DNA of 64,000 bases from an uncultured Mycoplasmatota bacterium (GCA_900547225.1 URFW01000005.1:1-64000); one strand, 5' to 3'; shown: positions 1-9,182, numbered from the stretch's first letter. Numbers and translations are program-made. The notes: a model not told the origin generated them from the letters alone.

Positions 1-735
1 ACAAAGGTAAGTGAAGACTTTTATGTAATAAGAGATAATGGAAGTACTGTAACAGCACTTGCTAAGTATAATTTACTAGTAGGAACTACTATAGATGAAA
101 ATTTTGAAAGTAAAACAATATCCTCATCCACCGAGGGATATGGACTTCAAAATTCTACTGCTAAAGGTCTTAGATATGTTCCGGCGGCCAGTGATGAAGA
201 AGATCCTCAACCAGAACTTCCAGTCGTAGGAGTACTACCGTTTGATTCTGTAGTAAATAGTGATGCTAACAAAATAAATAATTGTGTCGCTGCTATGGAA
301 CATTGTTATCACGGATATTGGGGTACTGCAGACAGCGGATTAAATTCAAAATATGGCAGCAGTTACCCAGCGGATGTGTTTGATAGTAATTCAAATCTTT
401 ATGCACCATTAAAAAATTATGAAAATTATATTAAAAACACTTTAAACAAAACAAGCGTTAGTACTAAAATTTTAACGTATAATGAGGCTGTTAACTTAGG
501 CTGTAATACAAATAGTAGTGATGGTTCGGCGAAGATTTGCTCTTCATCAAATTCATGGGTTTATTCAACTGGTTATTGGTTATCAACCGCAGAAAGTTAT
601 GTGTTTGTATACGCAATTGCTTTTACACCAGAGCATGGGGGGTCAGTATCTAAAGGTCAATTATATTCAGATATGTATGATTCAAATCTTATTGGCCTTC
701 GTCCGGTAATTACAATATCAAAATCAGAATTATAA
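1..735 (+). CDS. Prepilin-like protein, C-terminal part (5' end outside window)
   Basis: The reading frame is open from base 1 and ends at TAA 733-735; the start lies upstream of the window. What remains is an extracellular domain that closely parallels the C-terminal halves of the prepilins at 2323 and 47151: a FYVIRDNG strand, a YWG motif, NYENYIKN, TYNEAVNLGC, YWLSTA and a closing RPVITISKSEL. The YWL...RPv pattern resembles DUF6273-type domains; that match is inferred from pattern only. By analogy with the gene at 2323, the missing N-terminus probably carries a type IV prepilin signal, so the product would be a secreted pseudopilin subunit. No membrane segment is visible in the part present. 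A hairpin terminator follows directly. Confidence 0.7.
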   Translation, partial: TKVSEDFYVIRDNGSTVTALAKYNLLVGTTIDENFESKTISSSTEGYGLQNSTAKGLRYVPAASDEEDPQPELPVVGVLPFDSVVNSDANKINNCVAAMEHCYHGYWGTADSGLNSKYGSSYPADVFDSNSNLYAPLKNYENYIKNTLNKTSVSTKILTYNEAVNLGCNTNSSDGSAKICSSSNSWVYSTGYWLSTAESYVFVYAIAFTPEHGGSVSKGQLYSDMYDSNLIGLRPVITISKSEL

Positions 736-741
736 AACATT

Positions 742-772
742 AAAACAAGTCTTTGTAAAGGCTTGTTTTTCC
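742..772 (+). terminator. Rho-independent terminator
   Basis: Stem of AACAAGTCTTT paired with its complement (one G-U pair), followed by a T run. It closes the prepilin gene that enters from the left edge. Confidence 0.75.
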
Positions 773-807
773 TTGTCATTTTTATTTACACTACGTATAT
801 AATTTTG

Positions 808-836
808 TTTACTGGGAATATTTTTAATGATAATAT
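808..836 (+). promoter_or_regulatory. Sigma-A type promoter
   Basis: TTTACT, a 17-base spacer and TAATAT lie about 30 bases upstream of the ATG at 869. Likely drives the three-gene unit 869-3189. Confidence 0.5.
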
Positions 837-868
837 TTTAATAGAGAATAATATATGGAGTGAGAATT

Positions 869-1936
869 ATGAAAAAGGAAATAGTAGAATATTTAGGTTT
901 TGAAGATGATAGTAAAAATCCAGTTGGAAGACCAAAACTTGCTGATAAAAAGACTAAGAAAAAATCTTTGATAATTGCGGGTATTTCTTTTACGTTTGTT
1001 ATTTTACTATTGATTTTTGGATACGGAACTTTATTTGGGTTTAGAAATTTGAACTTGAAGGGTGCTATAGTGCAAAATAACATTAGCCAAAACGTTTTAG
1101 TAGATGAAATAAGCCCACTTGTTAAAGACATAACATTAAAGGTTGGAACGGCTAGAAAGGCATATTTAACCGTTTTACCAGCAAATGCTACTAATAAGGA
1201 TATTATATACGAATCATCTGATAAAAACGTTGCAATAGTTGATGCTGGTGGAAAAATAACCGGCACGGGAGTGGGAAATGCAATTATTACGGCAACTACT
1301 AAAGATGGTAGTAATTTAAGCACTGAATTTAACGTAAAAGTAATTAAAAACGCCGAAGGAAAGTGTTCATTTACATCTCTTGCAAGAACAAGTGAAGGTA
1401 TTTCCTACATAGCCGATTGTAAAAATGCTAAAATAAAAGAAATACAATATAAAGTTGGTAACGAAAATTATGAAAAATTACTTACTAAAAAGGTTAGTGA
1501 TGAAGTAAGGTTTTCTAAAGAACAACTTAATAAATCCATAACTTTTAAGGTTGTCTATTATCCAAATAATAGCAAGGTTAGTAAGTATCATACAAAAACA
1601 ATTAAATCAGAGATAAAAACTACAAGTAAGATAAATGGATCTTGTGATTTACAAATAAAAGATGTCAAAGCAAACCAAGCAAGGTATGATGTTACGTGTA
1701 AAAACGCTAGCGTAAATAAAATAGCTTATAAAATAGGAAACGGTAGTTACGTTGGCCTTGATTCAAGTTCACTAGCAGATGTTGTATTATTTGAAGAAAG
1801 CGATGTAACTAGAGTTATTTATTTTAACTTGGAGTATGTTGTTGATGGAACAACTAGCGTGAGAACTATTTCAAAAAGTAGTATTATTGAAAAAGGTAAA
1901 GTAAATGTAATAAATGAAGAGGCACAAAATGATTAA
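869..1936 (+). CDS. Membrane-anchored Ig-like protein with VGRPKLAD motif
   Basis: 355 aa from ATG 869, chosen because GGAG (857-860) sits 8 bases upstream; a GTG at 860 would put the start inside that ribosome site. Order of parts: cytoplasmic tail with the motif VGRPKLADKKTKKKS (residues about 18-32), one membrane helix (about 33-52), a BIG2-like Ig domain (about 75-160, containing VLPANATNKDIIYESS), then two tandem modules of about 85 residues. Each module starts with a pair of cysteines separated by exactly 17 residues. The same motif and modules occur in the M23 protein at 49245. It overlaps the next gene by 8 bases and is followed by a prepilin, so a role with the pilus-type system is plausible. 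No enzymatic function is visible. Confidence 0.75.
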   Translation: MKKEIVEYLGFEDDSKNPVGRPKLADKKTKKKSLIIAGISFTFVILLLIFGYGTLFGFRNLNLKGAIVQNNISQNVLVDEISPLVKDITLKVGTARKAYLTVLPANATNKDIIYESSDKNVAIVDAGGKITGTGVGNAIITATTKDGSNLSTEFNVKVIKNAEGKCSFTSLARTSEGISYIADCKNAKIKEIQYKVGNENYEKLLTKKVSDEVRFSKEQLNKSITFKVVYYPNNSKVSKYHTKTIKSEIKTTSKINGSCDLQIKDVKANQARYDVTCKNASVNKIAYKIGNGSYVGLDSSSLADVVLFEESDVTRVIYFNLEYVVDGTTSVRTISKSSIIEKGKVNVINEEAQND

Positions 1937-2312
1937 AAAAAATGAAAAGCCTAGAGTTGGAAGACCAAAACTTGCTGATGATAAAACAAAAAAAGAATCA
2001 ATTTTCGTATGTTTATTTGTTTTTATTATAATTTCTGTGGTGGTGATTATAGGATATAATATAATAATGTTAGATTTTAATCCAAAATATAATGTTGGCA
2101 GTGTATATAATAAAAAGGCTTCTTCTTGTGCAGTTTATCATAACAAGATAGAATGTGGAAAAATGATTACTGCTGTTAAATACAAAATAGATAATGAAAG
2201 TTATAAAGAGGTATTGAAAAAGGAAGACAACATAATTGTAAACATTAGTGGTTATAAAAGAATAAGTATTTGTTATAAGGTAGCAAATGAAGAATATTTT
2301 TGCGAAAAATAA
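1929..2312 (+). CDS. Small membrane protein with VGRPKLAD motif
   Basis: 127 aa from ATG 1929; AAGAGG at 1917-1922 gives a 6-base spacing, which favours this start over the in-frame ATG at 1914. The protein repeats the plan of its upstream neighbour in short form: a basic tail with RVGRPKLADDKTKKES, one transmembrane helix (about residues 22-45), then a single short extracellular module with a closer cysteine pair (CAVYHNKIEC) and a YKIDNESYKEV strand. It overlaps the previous stop by 8 bases and lies about 10 bases ahead of the prepilin at 2323, so the three genes are probably co-transcribed. Function unknown; it looks like a cut-down paralogue of the 869 product. Confidence 0.7.
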   Translation: MIKKNEKPRVGRPKLADDKTKKESIFVCLFVFIIISVVVIIGYNIIMLDFNPKYNVGSVYNKKASSCAVYHNKIECGKMITAVKYKIDNESYKEVLKKEDNIIVNISGYKRISICYKVANEEYFCEK

Positions 2313-2322
2313 GGGAGTATTT

Positions 2323-3189
2323 ATGAAAAATAAAAAAGGGTTTACTTTAATTGAACTTTTAGCAGTTATAGTAATATTGGCAGTAATAATTGTTATAGCA
2401 GCTATGAGCGTAAATAAAATAATAAAAAAGGCTAGAATTGATAGCAATGAAATAAACAAAAAAACGATTGCTAAAGCTGCTAAAACATGTTTGATTGAGG
2501 AAAGTGAGTACGTTAATTATTGTAGTAGTATAGAAGGATTAGCTGGACTTGGTTACTTAGATGAATTTGAAGATCCGTTTGATAAAGAAAACAGTAGTAT
2601 ATCGGATTTAGATACTAAGTATAGTATCACGGTAGAAAATAATGAAAAAATAAACGTAGAATACTTAGGGACTATTAATGATAAATATAAAATAGGGGAT
2701 AAAGTATGTATTAATAATGAGTGTTTTTACGTAATTAGAGAAAGTGAAACTGAAGTTACTGCTTTATCTGTGCATGCTCTTGATGTAAATGAAAATAAGC
2801 AAAGTTCCACGAATCCATCAGAAATATCTTTTTCAGATTCAAATTATTGGAACGGTGATGTTCATAAAAATCATGAACCAACTCACGTATTAAATGAAAA
2901 ATCTTTAATATATCCCTATTTACAAAATTATAAAAATTATTTAAATAAAAAAAGTTTAAAAATAAACTTATTATCTTATAATGAGGCAACAATTCTTGGA
3001 TGTACTAATAATTCTTGTTATAACGCCCCATCATGGATGCTTCTTTCAAAACCTTATTATTTAAGTACGGCACAAGGAGAGTATCCCAATACTATTTCAA
3101 ACGTCTTTGGTGGTTTTATAGGTAGTACTGATTACCCTATGAAAAATTTAATAAGACCATTAATAACAATATCAAAACAAGAGTTATAA
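2323..3189 (+). CDS. Type IV prepilin-like protein
   Basis: 288 aa. The start at ATG 2323 is favoured by the GGGAG just upstream; an in-frame ATG at 2287 would add 12 residues overlapping the previous gene. The N-terminus is a textbook class III signal: KKGFTLIELLAVIVIL, with cleavage expected between Gly and Phe, and Glu at position +5. After the hydrophobic helix come a helical stalk with a cysteine pair and a C-terminal domain of about 150 residues with YVIRESETEVTA, YLQNYKNYL, SYNEATILGC, YYLSTA and RPLITISKQEL. The same domain ends the truncated gene at the left edge and the prepilin at 47151. Processing would need the peptidase encoded at 44427. Major or minor pilin status cannot be told from sequence. 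Confidence 0.85.
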   Translation: MKNKKGFTLIELLAVIVILAVIIVIAAMSVNKIIKKARIDSNEINKKTIAKAAKTCLIEESEYVNYCSSIEGLAGLGYLDEFEDPFDKENSSISDLDTKYSITVENNEKINVEYLGTINDKYKIGDKVCINNECFYVIRESETEVTALSVHALDVNENKQSSTNPSEISFSDSNYWNGDVHKNHEPTHVLNEKSLIYPYLQNYKNYLNKKSLKINLLSYNEATILGCTNNSCYNAPSWMLLSKPYYLSTAQGEYPNTISNVFGGFIGSTDYPMKNLIRPLITISKQEL

Positions 3190-3212
3190 AAAGCCTAAGT
3201 GGCTTTTTTTGT
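3188..3212 (+). terminator. Rho-independent terminator
   Basis: AAAAGCC/GGCTTTT stem with a 5-base loop and T run, starting at the prepilin stop codon. Confidence 0.8.
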
Positions 3213-3254
3213 ATACATAAAATTTTTTTGACAACAATATTAATGGTGATTAAT

Positions 3255-3986
3255 GTGATAAAAGATATAATAAATACTAATTGGCATGAAATAATGCTTG
3301 TATCGGAAAGAGCAATTATATCTTTGATATTTTTGTTTTTTATGACCAAACTTATTGGTAAAAAACAGGTTTCAGAACTTAGTTTATTTGATTACGTAAT
3401 AAGTATTTCAATTGGTAATTTTGCAGCAGAAATGACAACTAGTACAGACACACAGGTATTAAATGGATTATTTGGTGTATTAATATTTGGATTTGTTGCG
3501 GTATTAGTTTCGTATCTTACTATGAAAAGTATAATTCTTAGAAGGATATTTATGGGAAGACCAACAATATTAATGGAAAATGGTAGGTTTGTATATAAAA
3601 ACTTAAAAAGGGTAAAGATGGATATAAATGATTTTTTAGAGACTGCTAGAATAGCGGGATATTTTGACGTAAGTAAAATAAAGTATGCGCTTATGGAAGC
3701 TAACGGAAAAATAAGTTTTATGCTAAAGGAAGAAAATAATCCAGTAACTATTAAAGATATGAATTTAAAGGCTTCTAAAGATGGCTTGGTAGCAAACGTT
3801 ATAATAGATGGCAAGATAATGAAAAAGAATTTATCTAACATAAATAAAGATAGAGCATGGATATTAAAACAGTTAAAGGTATCTGGTAAAAACGTTAAAG
3901 ACATATTACTTGCAACGGTAGATGTAAACGAAAAGCTAGCAATTTATGAAAAGAGGGATAGCGTAATAAAAAATGTGCTAGAATAA
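3255..3986 (+). CDS. DUF421 (YetF-type) membrane protein
   Basis: 243 aa from GTG 3255, placed by GGTGAT at 3245-3250. ATG 3243 and TTG 3228 are also in frame, but 3228 lies in what may be a TTGACA -35 box. The family signature is clear: RLIGKK-type sequence (here TKLIGKKQVSELSLFDYVISISIGN), three membrane helices in the first about 85 residues, then a cytoplasmic part with PTILMENG and a second alpha/beta subdomain ending near residue 200. Homologues in B. subtilis include YetF, YkjA and YrbG, and several are spore-membrane or germination associated. The biochemical role of the family is not settled. Monocistronic by appearance, with a terminator before it and its own ribosome site. Confidence 0.85.
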   Translation: MIKDIINTNWHEIMLVSERAIISLIFLFFMTKLIGKKQVSELSLFDYVISISIGNFAAEMTTSTDTQVLNGLFGVLIFGFVAVLVSYLTMKSIILRRIFMGRPTILMENGRFVYKNLKRVKMDINDFLETARIAGYFDVSKIKYALMEANGKISFMLKEENNPVTIKDMNLKASKDGLVANVIIDGKIMKKNLSNINKDRAWILKQLKVSGKNVKDILLATVDVNEKLAIYEKRDSVIKNVLE

Positions 3987-4032
3987 TCTTTCTAAATTTG
4001 GTAAATTATGTTATCATTTTTATGGTGATGAT

Positions 4033-6615
4033 ATGAAAGATAAACTCTTAAAATTTATAAATAATAATAAATGGACCATTTTAACGGGTCTTATTTCACT
4101 TGTTTGTGTATCAATTATATACACGGCAAATAAGATAGCTCCATTTGGCAATAACTCGATGCTAGATGTTGATTTTTATCATCAATATGGGCCTTTATTA
4201 AATGAGTTATATGACAGGGTAAAAGATGGAGGTTCCATTTTATACTCTTTTAATACGGCAGGAGGTCTTCCTTTTTACAGAAACTTTTTAAACTATTTGT
4301 CAAGTCCGTTTAACATCATTTTATTTTTATTTAAAAAGGAAAACATAGTTATGGCATTTTCCATAATAATAGGTTTAAAGGCTGTTTTTGCGTCTGTTTC
4401 TATGAGTTACTACCTTAAAAAAACATTTAAAAAAGATGGCTTGCTAACTTGTTTATTCGGCGTTTTATATGCTTTTTCAGGATATTTCTGTGCGTATTAC
4501 TGGAATATAATGTGGCTTGATGGAATGGTGTTTTTACCACTTATAATGCTTGGTATAAACAAAATAATAGATGAGGATAATCCAATATTTTACATAGTAT
4601 TTCTTGCTATTATGCTTTTTGCTAATTACTTTATATCTTATATGATATGTATATTTAGTGTCATTTATTTTGTTGGACTATTTATATATCGAGGAAACTT
4701 TAAGATAAAAAACATATTAAAAAAGATTTTAATGTTTTCTTTATCTTCCGTTTTAGCAGCGGGCTTAGTTTCGTTTATGCTAATTCCACTAGCGCACTCG
4801 CTTTCATCTATTTCTGCAACGGGTGATACTTTTCCTGCAGGAACATCATCATTTTCAATATCAAATTATATATTTAATCATTTTACTGGTGTTAACAGAA
4901 CTGTTTTTGCAAGTGATACGCTTCCACTTCCAAACGTATATCCTGGAATGCTTACGTTAGTTTTAATACTGCTAATATTTATGAATAAAAAGATTAATTT
5001 GAAATTTAAGATAATGTCTTTATTAATTCTTACAATCTTTTTCTTCTCGTTTAATATATCATCGTTAGATTTTATATGGCATGCATTTCACGTTCCAAAT
5101 GATCTCCCATATAGATATTCTTTCATATATGTGTTTGTTCTTCTTTCACTAGGATATTATTCTATTTTAAGAATAAAGGATGTAAACATATTTATTATAA
5201 GTATTTCTTTTGCAATAATATTTGTCTTAGTTTTACTTGCAAACAAACTTGATTTTGAAAATATAAATGACACTAAAACGATTATTTGTCTTGCACTTCT
5301 TATTATATATTATTTAATAATAGTTTTATATAAAATGAATGAAAAAAAGACGTTTACATATGTTTTATTTAGCGTGGTTGTTATGTTTGAAGTTATATAC
5401 GGAATATGTATCAATTGGGATATTAATCATGATATTAAAAACTTTATGAGTGATAAAAAGCCATACGAAACTTTAATTAATAAAATAAGAAAACATGATA
5501 ATGATTTTTATAGACTAGAAAAAAATGATTACTTAACCCTTAACGATGGTGCTTGGTATGGTTATAATGGAATATCTACGTTTACGTCAATGGCGTATGA
5601 AAACGTTGCTAAGACCCAAAGAAAGCTAGGTTTAGCAGGAAACAACATCAATAGCTATTATTATAAAGAATATCAGACCCCAGTTTATAACACAATATTT
5701 AATGTTAAGTATTTGCTGGGAGATTACATAAAAAATGAATATTACGTTCCAATATATAGCAATAGCTCATATAATGCAACCGGATATAATTATGCATCAA
5801 GCATTTCTTTTGCCGTAAATAAAGACTTAGAGAAACTAAATTTAGAATCATATGCTCCTTTTAAAAATCAAAGCAATTTTGTTGAGCTTTCCACTAATGT
5901 TAATAACGTGTTTGAAAGAGTTAAACTAATTGATGTTAAAGATGGAAAGTTAACTGGGATAAAGAAAGGTGAAAATTTAGAAGGCAATTATTTTTATCAA
6001 ACCATTAATGATAGCAAAAGAATAATTATAGATGTAGACAATTTAAAGCATGATAATTTGTATTTTTATATCGGAGGAGATAATATAACTGGTTTTCAGG
6101 TAGAAGATAAGTATTATTCTTTGACCTCTGATGAGTATTATGTTTTTGATGCTGGAAAATTTGAAAAAGATTCTGTTAGTCTAACGATAAAAATGAAAGA
6201 AGATATAGATAGTGGTAGTATTTATTTATATGCCTATACGTTAAATAAGGATGCTTTTCAAAATTTCTATAAAAAAATAAAATCCGAATCTCTTGTTGTT
6301 ACTAAATATAGTGATACTTTAATAGAAGGTAATATACATGTAAGTGATGATAAAGTACTTTTTACTTCAATTGCATATGATGATGGTTGGAGTATTTATA
6401 TAGATGGCAAAAAAGTTAAAACAAAAAAAATAATGGATACGTTTTTGTCATGTGACATTAAAAAGGGTAAGCATGAAATTAAATTAGTATACTATCCTAA
6501 ACTAATGAAGAAAGGACTTATAACATCACTAATTTCACTTATATTACTTATTGTTTATTGCACTAACGATAGGCAAAAAAAGAAAAAAGATAAAAAAGAT
6601 GAATTTATTGTTTAA
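4033..6615 (+). CDS. YfhO-family membrane protein (GT-C type)
   Basis: 860 aa, near the usual length of YfhO proteins. ATG 4033 follows GGTGAT at 4024-4029. About a dozen hydrophobic helices occupy residues 12-450 and one closes the C-terminus (about 830-850). The N-terminal loop with MLDVDFYHQYGPL and the GGLPFYRN segment is characteristic of the family. The C-terminal 400 residues are extracytoplasmic, with a beta-rich end (YDDGWSIYIDGKK) before the last helix. B. subtilis YfhO is required for glycosylation of lipoteichoic acid; the same kind of envelope-polymer glycosyl transfer is the best guess here. The last residues are strongly basic and overlap the terminator stem. Confidence 0.85.
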   Translation: MKDKLLKFINNNKWTILTGLISLVCVSIIYTANKIAPFGNNSMLDVDFYHQYGPLLNELYDRVKDGGSILYSFNTAGGLPFYRNFLNYLSSPFNIILFLFKKENIVMAFSIIIGLKAVFASVSMSYYLKKTFKKDGLLTCLFGVLYAFSGYFCAYYWNIMWLDGMVFLPLIMLGINKIIDEDNPIFYIVFLAIMLFANYFISYMICIFSVIYFVGLFIYRGNFKIKNILKKILMFSLSSVLAAGLVSFMLIPLAHSLSSISATGDTFPAGTSSFSISNYIFNHFTGVNRTVFASDTLPLPNVYPGMLTLVLILLIFMNKKINLKFKIMSLLILTIFFFSFNISSLDFIWHAFHVPNDLPYRYSFIYVFVLLSLGYYSILRIKDVNIFIISISFAIIFVLVLLANKLDFENINDTKTIICLALLIIYYLIIVLYKMNEKKTFTYVLFSVVVMFEVIYGICINWDINHDIKNFMSDKKPYETLINKIRKHDNDFYRLEKNDYLTLNDGAWYGYNGISTFTSMAYENVAKTQRKLGLAGNNINSYYYKEYQTPVYNTIFNVKYLLGDYIKNEYYVPIYSNSSYNATGYNYASSISFAVNKDLEKLNLESYAPFKNQSNFVELSTNVNNVFERVKLIDVKDGKLTGIKKGENLEGNYFYQTINDSKRIIIDVDNLKHDNLYFYIGGDNITGFQVEDKYYSLTSDEYYVFDAGKFEKDSVSLTIKMKEDIDSGSIYLYAYTLNKDAFQNFYKKIKSESLVVTKYSDTLIEGNIHVSDDKVLFTSIAYDDGWSIYIDGKKVKTKKIMDTFLSCDIKKGKHEIKLVYYPKLMKKGLITSLISLILLIVYCTNDRQKKKKDKKDEFIV

Positions 6616-6629
6616 ATTTATCTTTTTTT
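6596..6629 (+). terminator. Rho-independent terminator overlapping the yfhO-like stop
   Basis: AAGATGAATTTA pairs with a complementary arm at 6613-6624 (one G-U), followed by seven T. The stop codon lies inside the 3' arm. Confidence 0.7.
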
Positions 6630-6715
6630 GTGATAGAATGTTAATAGTTATAATATGAAGGTATATATAGTATCTTTGTATTACACTTAGGGGGATGGCA
6701 TAAAGGAGGCTTGTT

Positions 6716-7750
6716 GTGATAGGTACAATTGAGAGAATAAAAAATAATGTTTTATTAAAGTGCAGCACACTTAATGATGAGATTATATCAAAATCCTTAA
6801 TTGAAATTATAAATACAAGAATATACCGTTTTTCTGAAGAAATGATTAGTTTGGTTGGGGAATTAGATGATATAAACGAAGAAATTTTAAGAAATAAAAC
6901 AAAAGAACTAATAGAAAATAAAATAGTAAAAAAAATAAAGAGAAAGTTATTTATTGATTCTTTAGCACTTCAAATAACTAATGATTCATTTATTGAGGAT
7001 TATGTGGGTGATAAAATATCACTTGAAAAGCTAAAAAAAACCTACATAAGAGAATTAGAAAACAATAAAAATTCTAATCAGTTAAACATGACTGAGGACT
7101 TGAATTTAAATGAAATAATAAATGATGTAAGTTTATTTGTAGATGAACATATTAACAAAAAAATAAGCGAAAACGCGTTTTTAGTAGGATCTGTAAATAA
7201 ACTAGTAAAAAAGTTAAGGGAAAATTTAGAGCAAGATTTAAAAGAAATGATATTAAATGCTGATAATAGTTATTTAAACATACTTGTAAACTCATTATTA
7301 GACGAAGTTGATATAAAAGAAGAAAAAGAAATAAGTGAAGAAGAAGGGGAAGATAATATGTTTGAAAATACCAAAGAAATAGTTGAGAAGAATGATACTT
7401 CAAAAGATAATTCATCATTGTTTGAAAAATATGATGATATGACTTTATTTAACAAGGTTATTCTTAGTTTAAACACCGCTGAAGAAAAGCTAAGCAGAAA
7501 AGAAGGAAAACTAGAAAAGTCAAAGGCTGATGTTGAAGAAAGATTATCTAATACAAATGCCAATATAGAGGCTAATATCGAAAGAGAAAATAAACTATCT
7601 CAAAGAAAGTTAGAATTAAATGCTAGGGAAGTTGAACTTAATTCTAAATTATCAGAAGCAGAAGTTATATTCCTTAATATGAAACCATTAATAAAGGGGC
7701 TTAATAAGATTAAGGATGCTAATTTAGAAGGAGGTAATGATAATGAGTAA
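6716..7750 (+). CDS. Acidic coiled-coil protein, unknown function
   Basis: 344 aa from GTG 6716, with AAGGAGG at 6702-6709. No membrane segment, signal or known enzyme motif. The first about 215 residues are predicted helical with alternating acidic and basic stretches. A disordered acidic linker follows (about 200-225), then a long coiled coil (about 255-325, including KLSQRKLELNAREVELNSKL). The next gene overlaps by 8 bases and ends with the same kind of coiled coil, so the two probably form a pair. A possible TATAAT lies at 6649-6654, but its -35 spacing is poor. The role could be structural or cytoskeletal; nothing in the sequence proves this. Confidence 0.65.
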   Translation: MIGTIERIKNNVLLKCSTLNDEIISKSLIEIINTRIYRFSEEMISLVGELDDINEEILRNKTKELIENKIVKKIKRKLFIDSLALQITNDSFIEDYVGDKISLEKLKKTYIRELENNKNSNQLNMTEDLNLNEIINDVSLFVDEHINKKISENAFLVGSVNKLVKKLRENLEQDLKEMILNADNSYLNILVNSLLDEVDIKEEKEISEEEGEDNMFENTKEIVEKNDTSKDNSSLFEKYDDMTLFNKVILSLNTAEEKLSRKEGKLEKSKADVEERLSNTNANIEANIERENKLSQRKLELNAREVELNSKLSEAEVIFLNMKPLIKGLNKIKDANLEGGNDNE

Positions 7751-9158
7751 GTTATTAAGTAGTGTGTTAGATAGAATAAGTGAGAATAATAATGAATACA
7801 GAACGATTTTGAGAAATCTAAATAGTTCAATAGATGAAAAAACTACTTCATTAGTCGCTGATGCTGTAACTATGTCGTCTTATACTGCTGATTTTTCAAA
7901 CACATTAGCAATAGCAAAAGAAAAATTATCTAATCCTATATCTAGAATAATAGAGTCTTATGTAATAAAAGATTTAAGAAGTGTTGAAACAGTTAATGAG
8001 CAATTCATAGATAAAATAAATGATAAATTAGAAAATGAAAAAATAGAATCTGTTGAAGAAAAAAATGCATTTGTTGAAAATTTAAATCATTTATTAAACA
8101 ATAAGTATTTAGAAATAGTTAAGATAAAAAGAACGAACTTTATTGGTGAAGATGGAAAGAATGATTCTATCGAAAGTGCCGTACAAGAGTTTAATGATTA
8201 TATAATGTCTAATTCAAAAATAGATGAAGTTAATTTACAAAAATTATTAAATGATTATAAGAGTAGTTTGTACGAATTAATTAATAAGAGTTTAGTTAGA
8301 ATTAGTGATTTATATCTAAACAACTTTGTAAGCGAGGTATCATCTTCTTTAAATGCCGCAATTGATTTTGAACCTTCAAGTACGTTATCAGAAAAACACG
8401 ATGATTTTAAACCATTCATTCCAGAAATGAATACTATTTCTACAAATGATGCAACGCCTACTGCCATTAGTGAGGATGATTTAGAAAGAAACGTTCAAAA
8501 ACCATTCATTTCATTAAAAGACATTCCTAATGTTCCTGAAGCAAGTGATAATGCCATTGATAACGATTTAACAGTAGAAATTCCAAAGGTGGAGTTACCA
8601 CAAACACCTCAAATACCAAATGATGATAGTGAGGTTTTGAAGGAAATTCCAGAAATTAAACCATCAAATCAAGCGGTTTCTTCTCTTGGTGAAGAAAAAG
8701 AAGATGCACATAGGCGTCCTTATGATGTTGAAGAAATTTTAAAAGTCGCAAAGTCTCCAATCATTTCAATATCAAAAGAAGAAAGTCATAATGAAAAAGT
8801 TAATACACCTTATGTTCCAGTAACTCCAATTATGGAAGAAAAGGAAACTGAGACTATGGAATCTGAATTCAATGAAAAAGAAATAGTCGAAGAAATGATA
8901 AGAAGATTAACTAATAGATTAAATGAAATAAACGAACGTACTTCTAAGTATGAATCTGAAAAAGAAAAATTAGAAGAAGATGAAGCATTTGTTAATGATT
9001 TAATTAAGAGTTCTAGTGAGAAGAAAGAAGAACTTGATAGATTTGAATCTGAGTTAAATGAAAAAGAAAAAGAACTAGACGAAAGACAAAAAGAATTAGA
9101 TAAGAAGATAAATGATGTTATGCCATTTGCAAACGCAGTATTAAAATCAGAAGAATAA
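7743..9158 (+). CDS. Coiled-coil protein with Pro-rich linker, partner of 6716
   Basis: 471 aa. ATG 7743 is preferred to ATG 7737 because AGGAGGT (7728-7735) then has normal spacing. Residues 1-205 are helical. Residues about 215-340 are a low-complexity Pro/Glu/Ile-rich linker (IPNVPEASDN, VELPQTPQIP). Residues about 385-470 form a strong coiled coil (ELNEKEKELDERQKEL) ending in MPFANAVLKS, which parallels the MKPLIKGLNK ending of the upstream protein. No signal peptide or membrane helix, so probably cytoplasmic. The pair is closed by a good terminator and seems to be its own transcription unit. Function not recognised. Confidence 0.65.
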   Translation: MSKLLSSVLDRISENNNEYRTILRNLNSSIDEKTTSLVADAVTMSSYTADFSNTLAIAKEKLSNPISRIIESYVIKDLRSVETVNEQFIDKINDKLENEKIESVEEKNAFVENLNHLLNNKYLEIVKIKRTNFIGEDGKNDSIESAVQEFNDYIMSNSKIDEVNLQKLLNDYKSSLYELINKSLVRISDLYLNNFVSEVSSSLNAAIDFEPSSTLSEKHDDFKPFIPEMNTISTNDATPTAISEDDLERNVQKPFISLKDIPNVPEASDNAIDNDLTVEIPKVELPQTPQIPNDDSEVLKEIPEIKPSNQAVSSLGEEKEDAHRRPYDVEEILKVAKSPIISISKEESHNEKVNTPYVPVTPIMEEKETETMESEFNEKEIVEEMIRRLTNRLNEINERTSKYESEKEKLEEDEAFVNDLIKSSSEKKEELDRFESELNEKEKELDERQKELDKKINDVMPFANAVLKSEE

Positions 9159-9182
9159 GAATCCAGATGGATTCTTTTTTTG
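9158..9182 (+). terminator. Rho-independent terminator
   Basis: AGAATCC/GGATTCT stem with a 3-base loop followed by a long T run, beginning at the stop codon. Confidence 0.8.

Noticed and set aside
838..1323. 161-codon minus-strand ORF opposite the 869 gene
   Set aside because: No ribosome site, composition mirrors the coding strand, and the plus-strand gene has recognisable domains.
6616..6715. Riboswitch in the 100-base leader before the coiled-coil pair
   Set aside because: No conserved riboswitch core seen; only a terminator and a possible -10 box.
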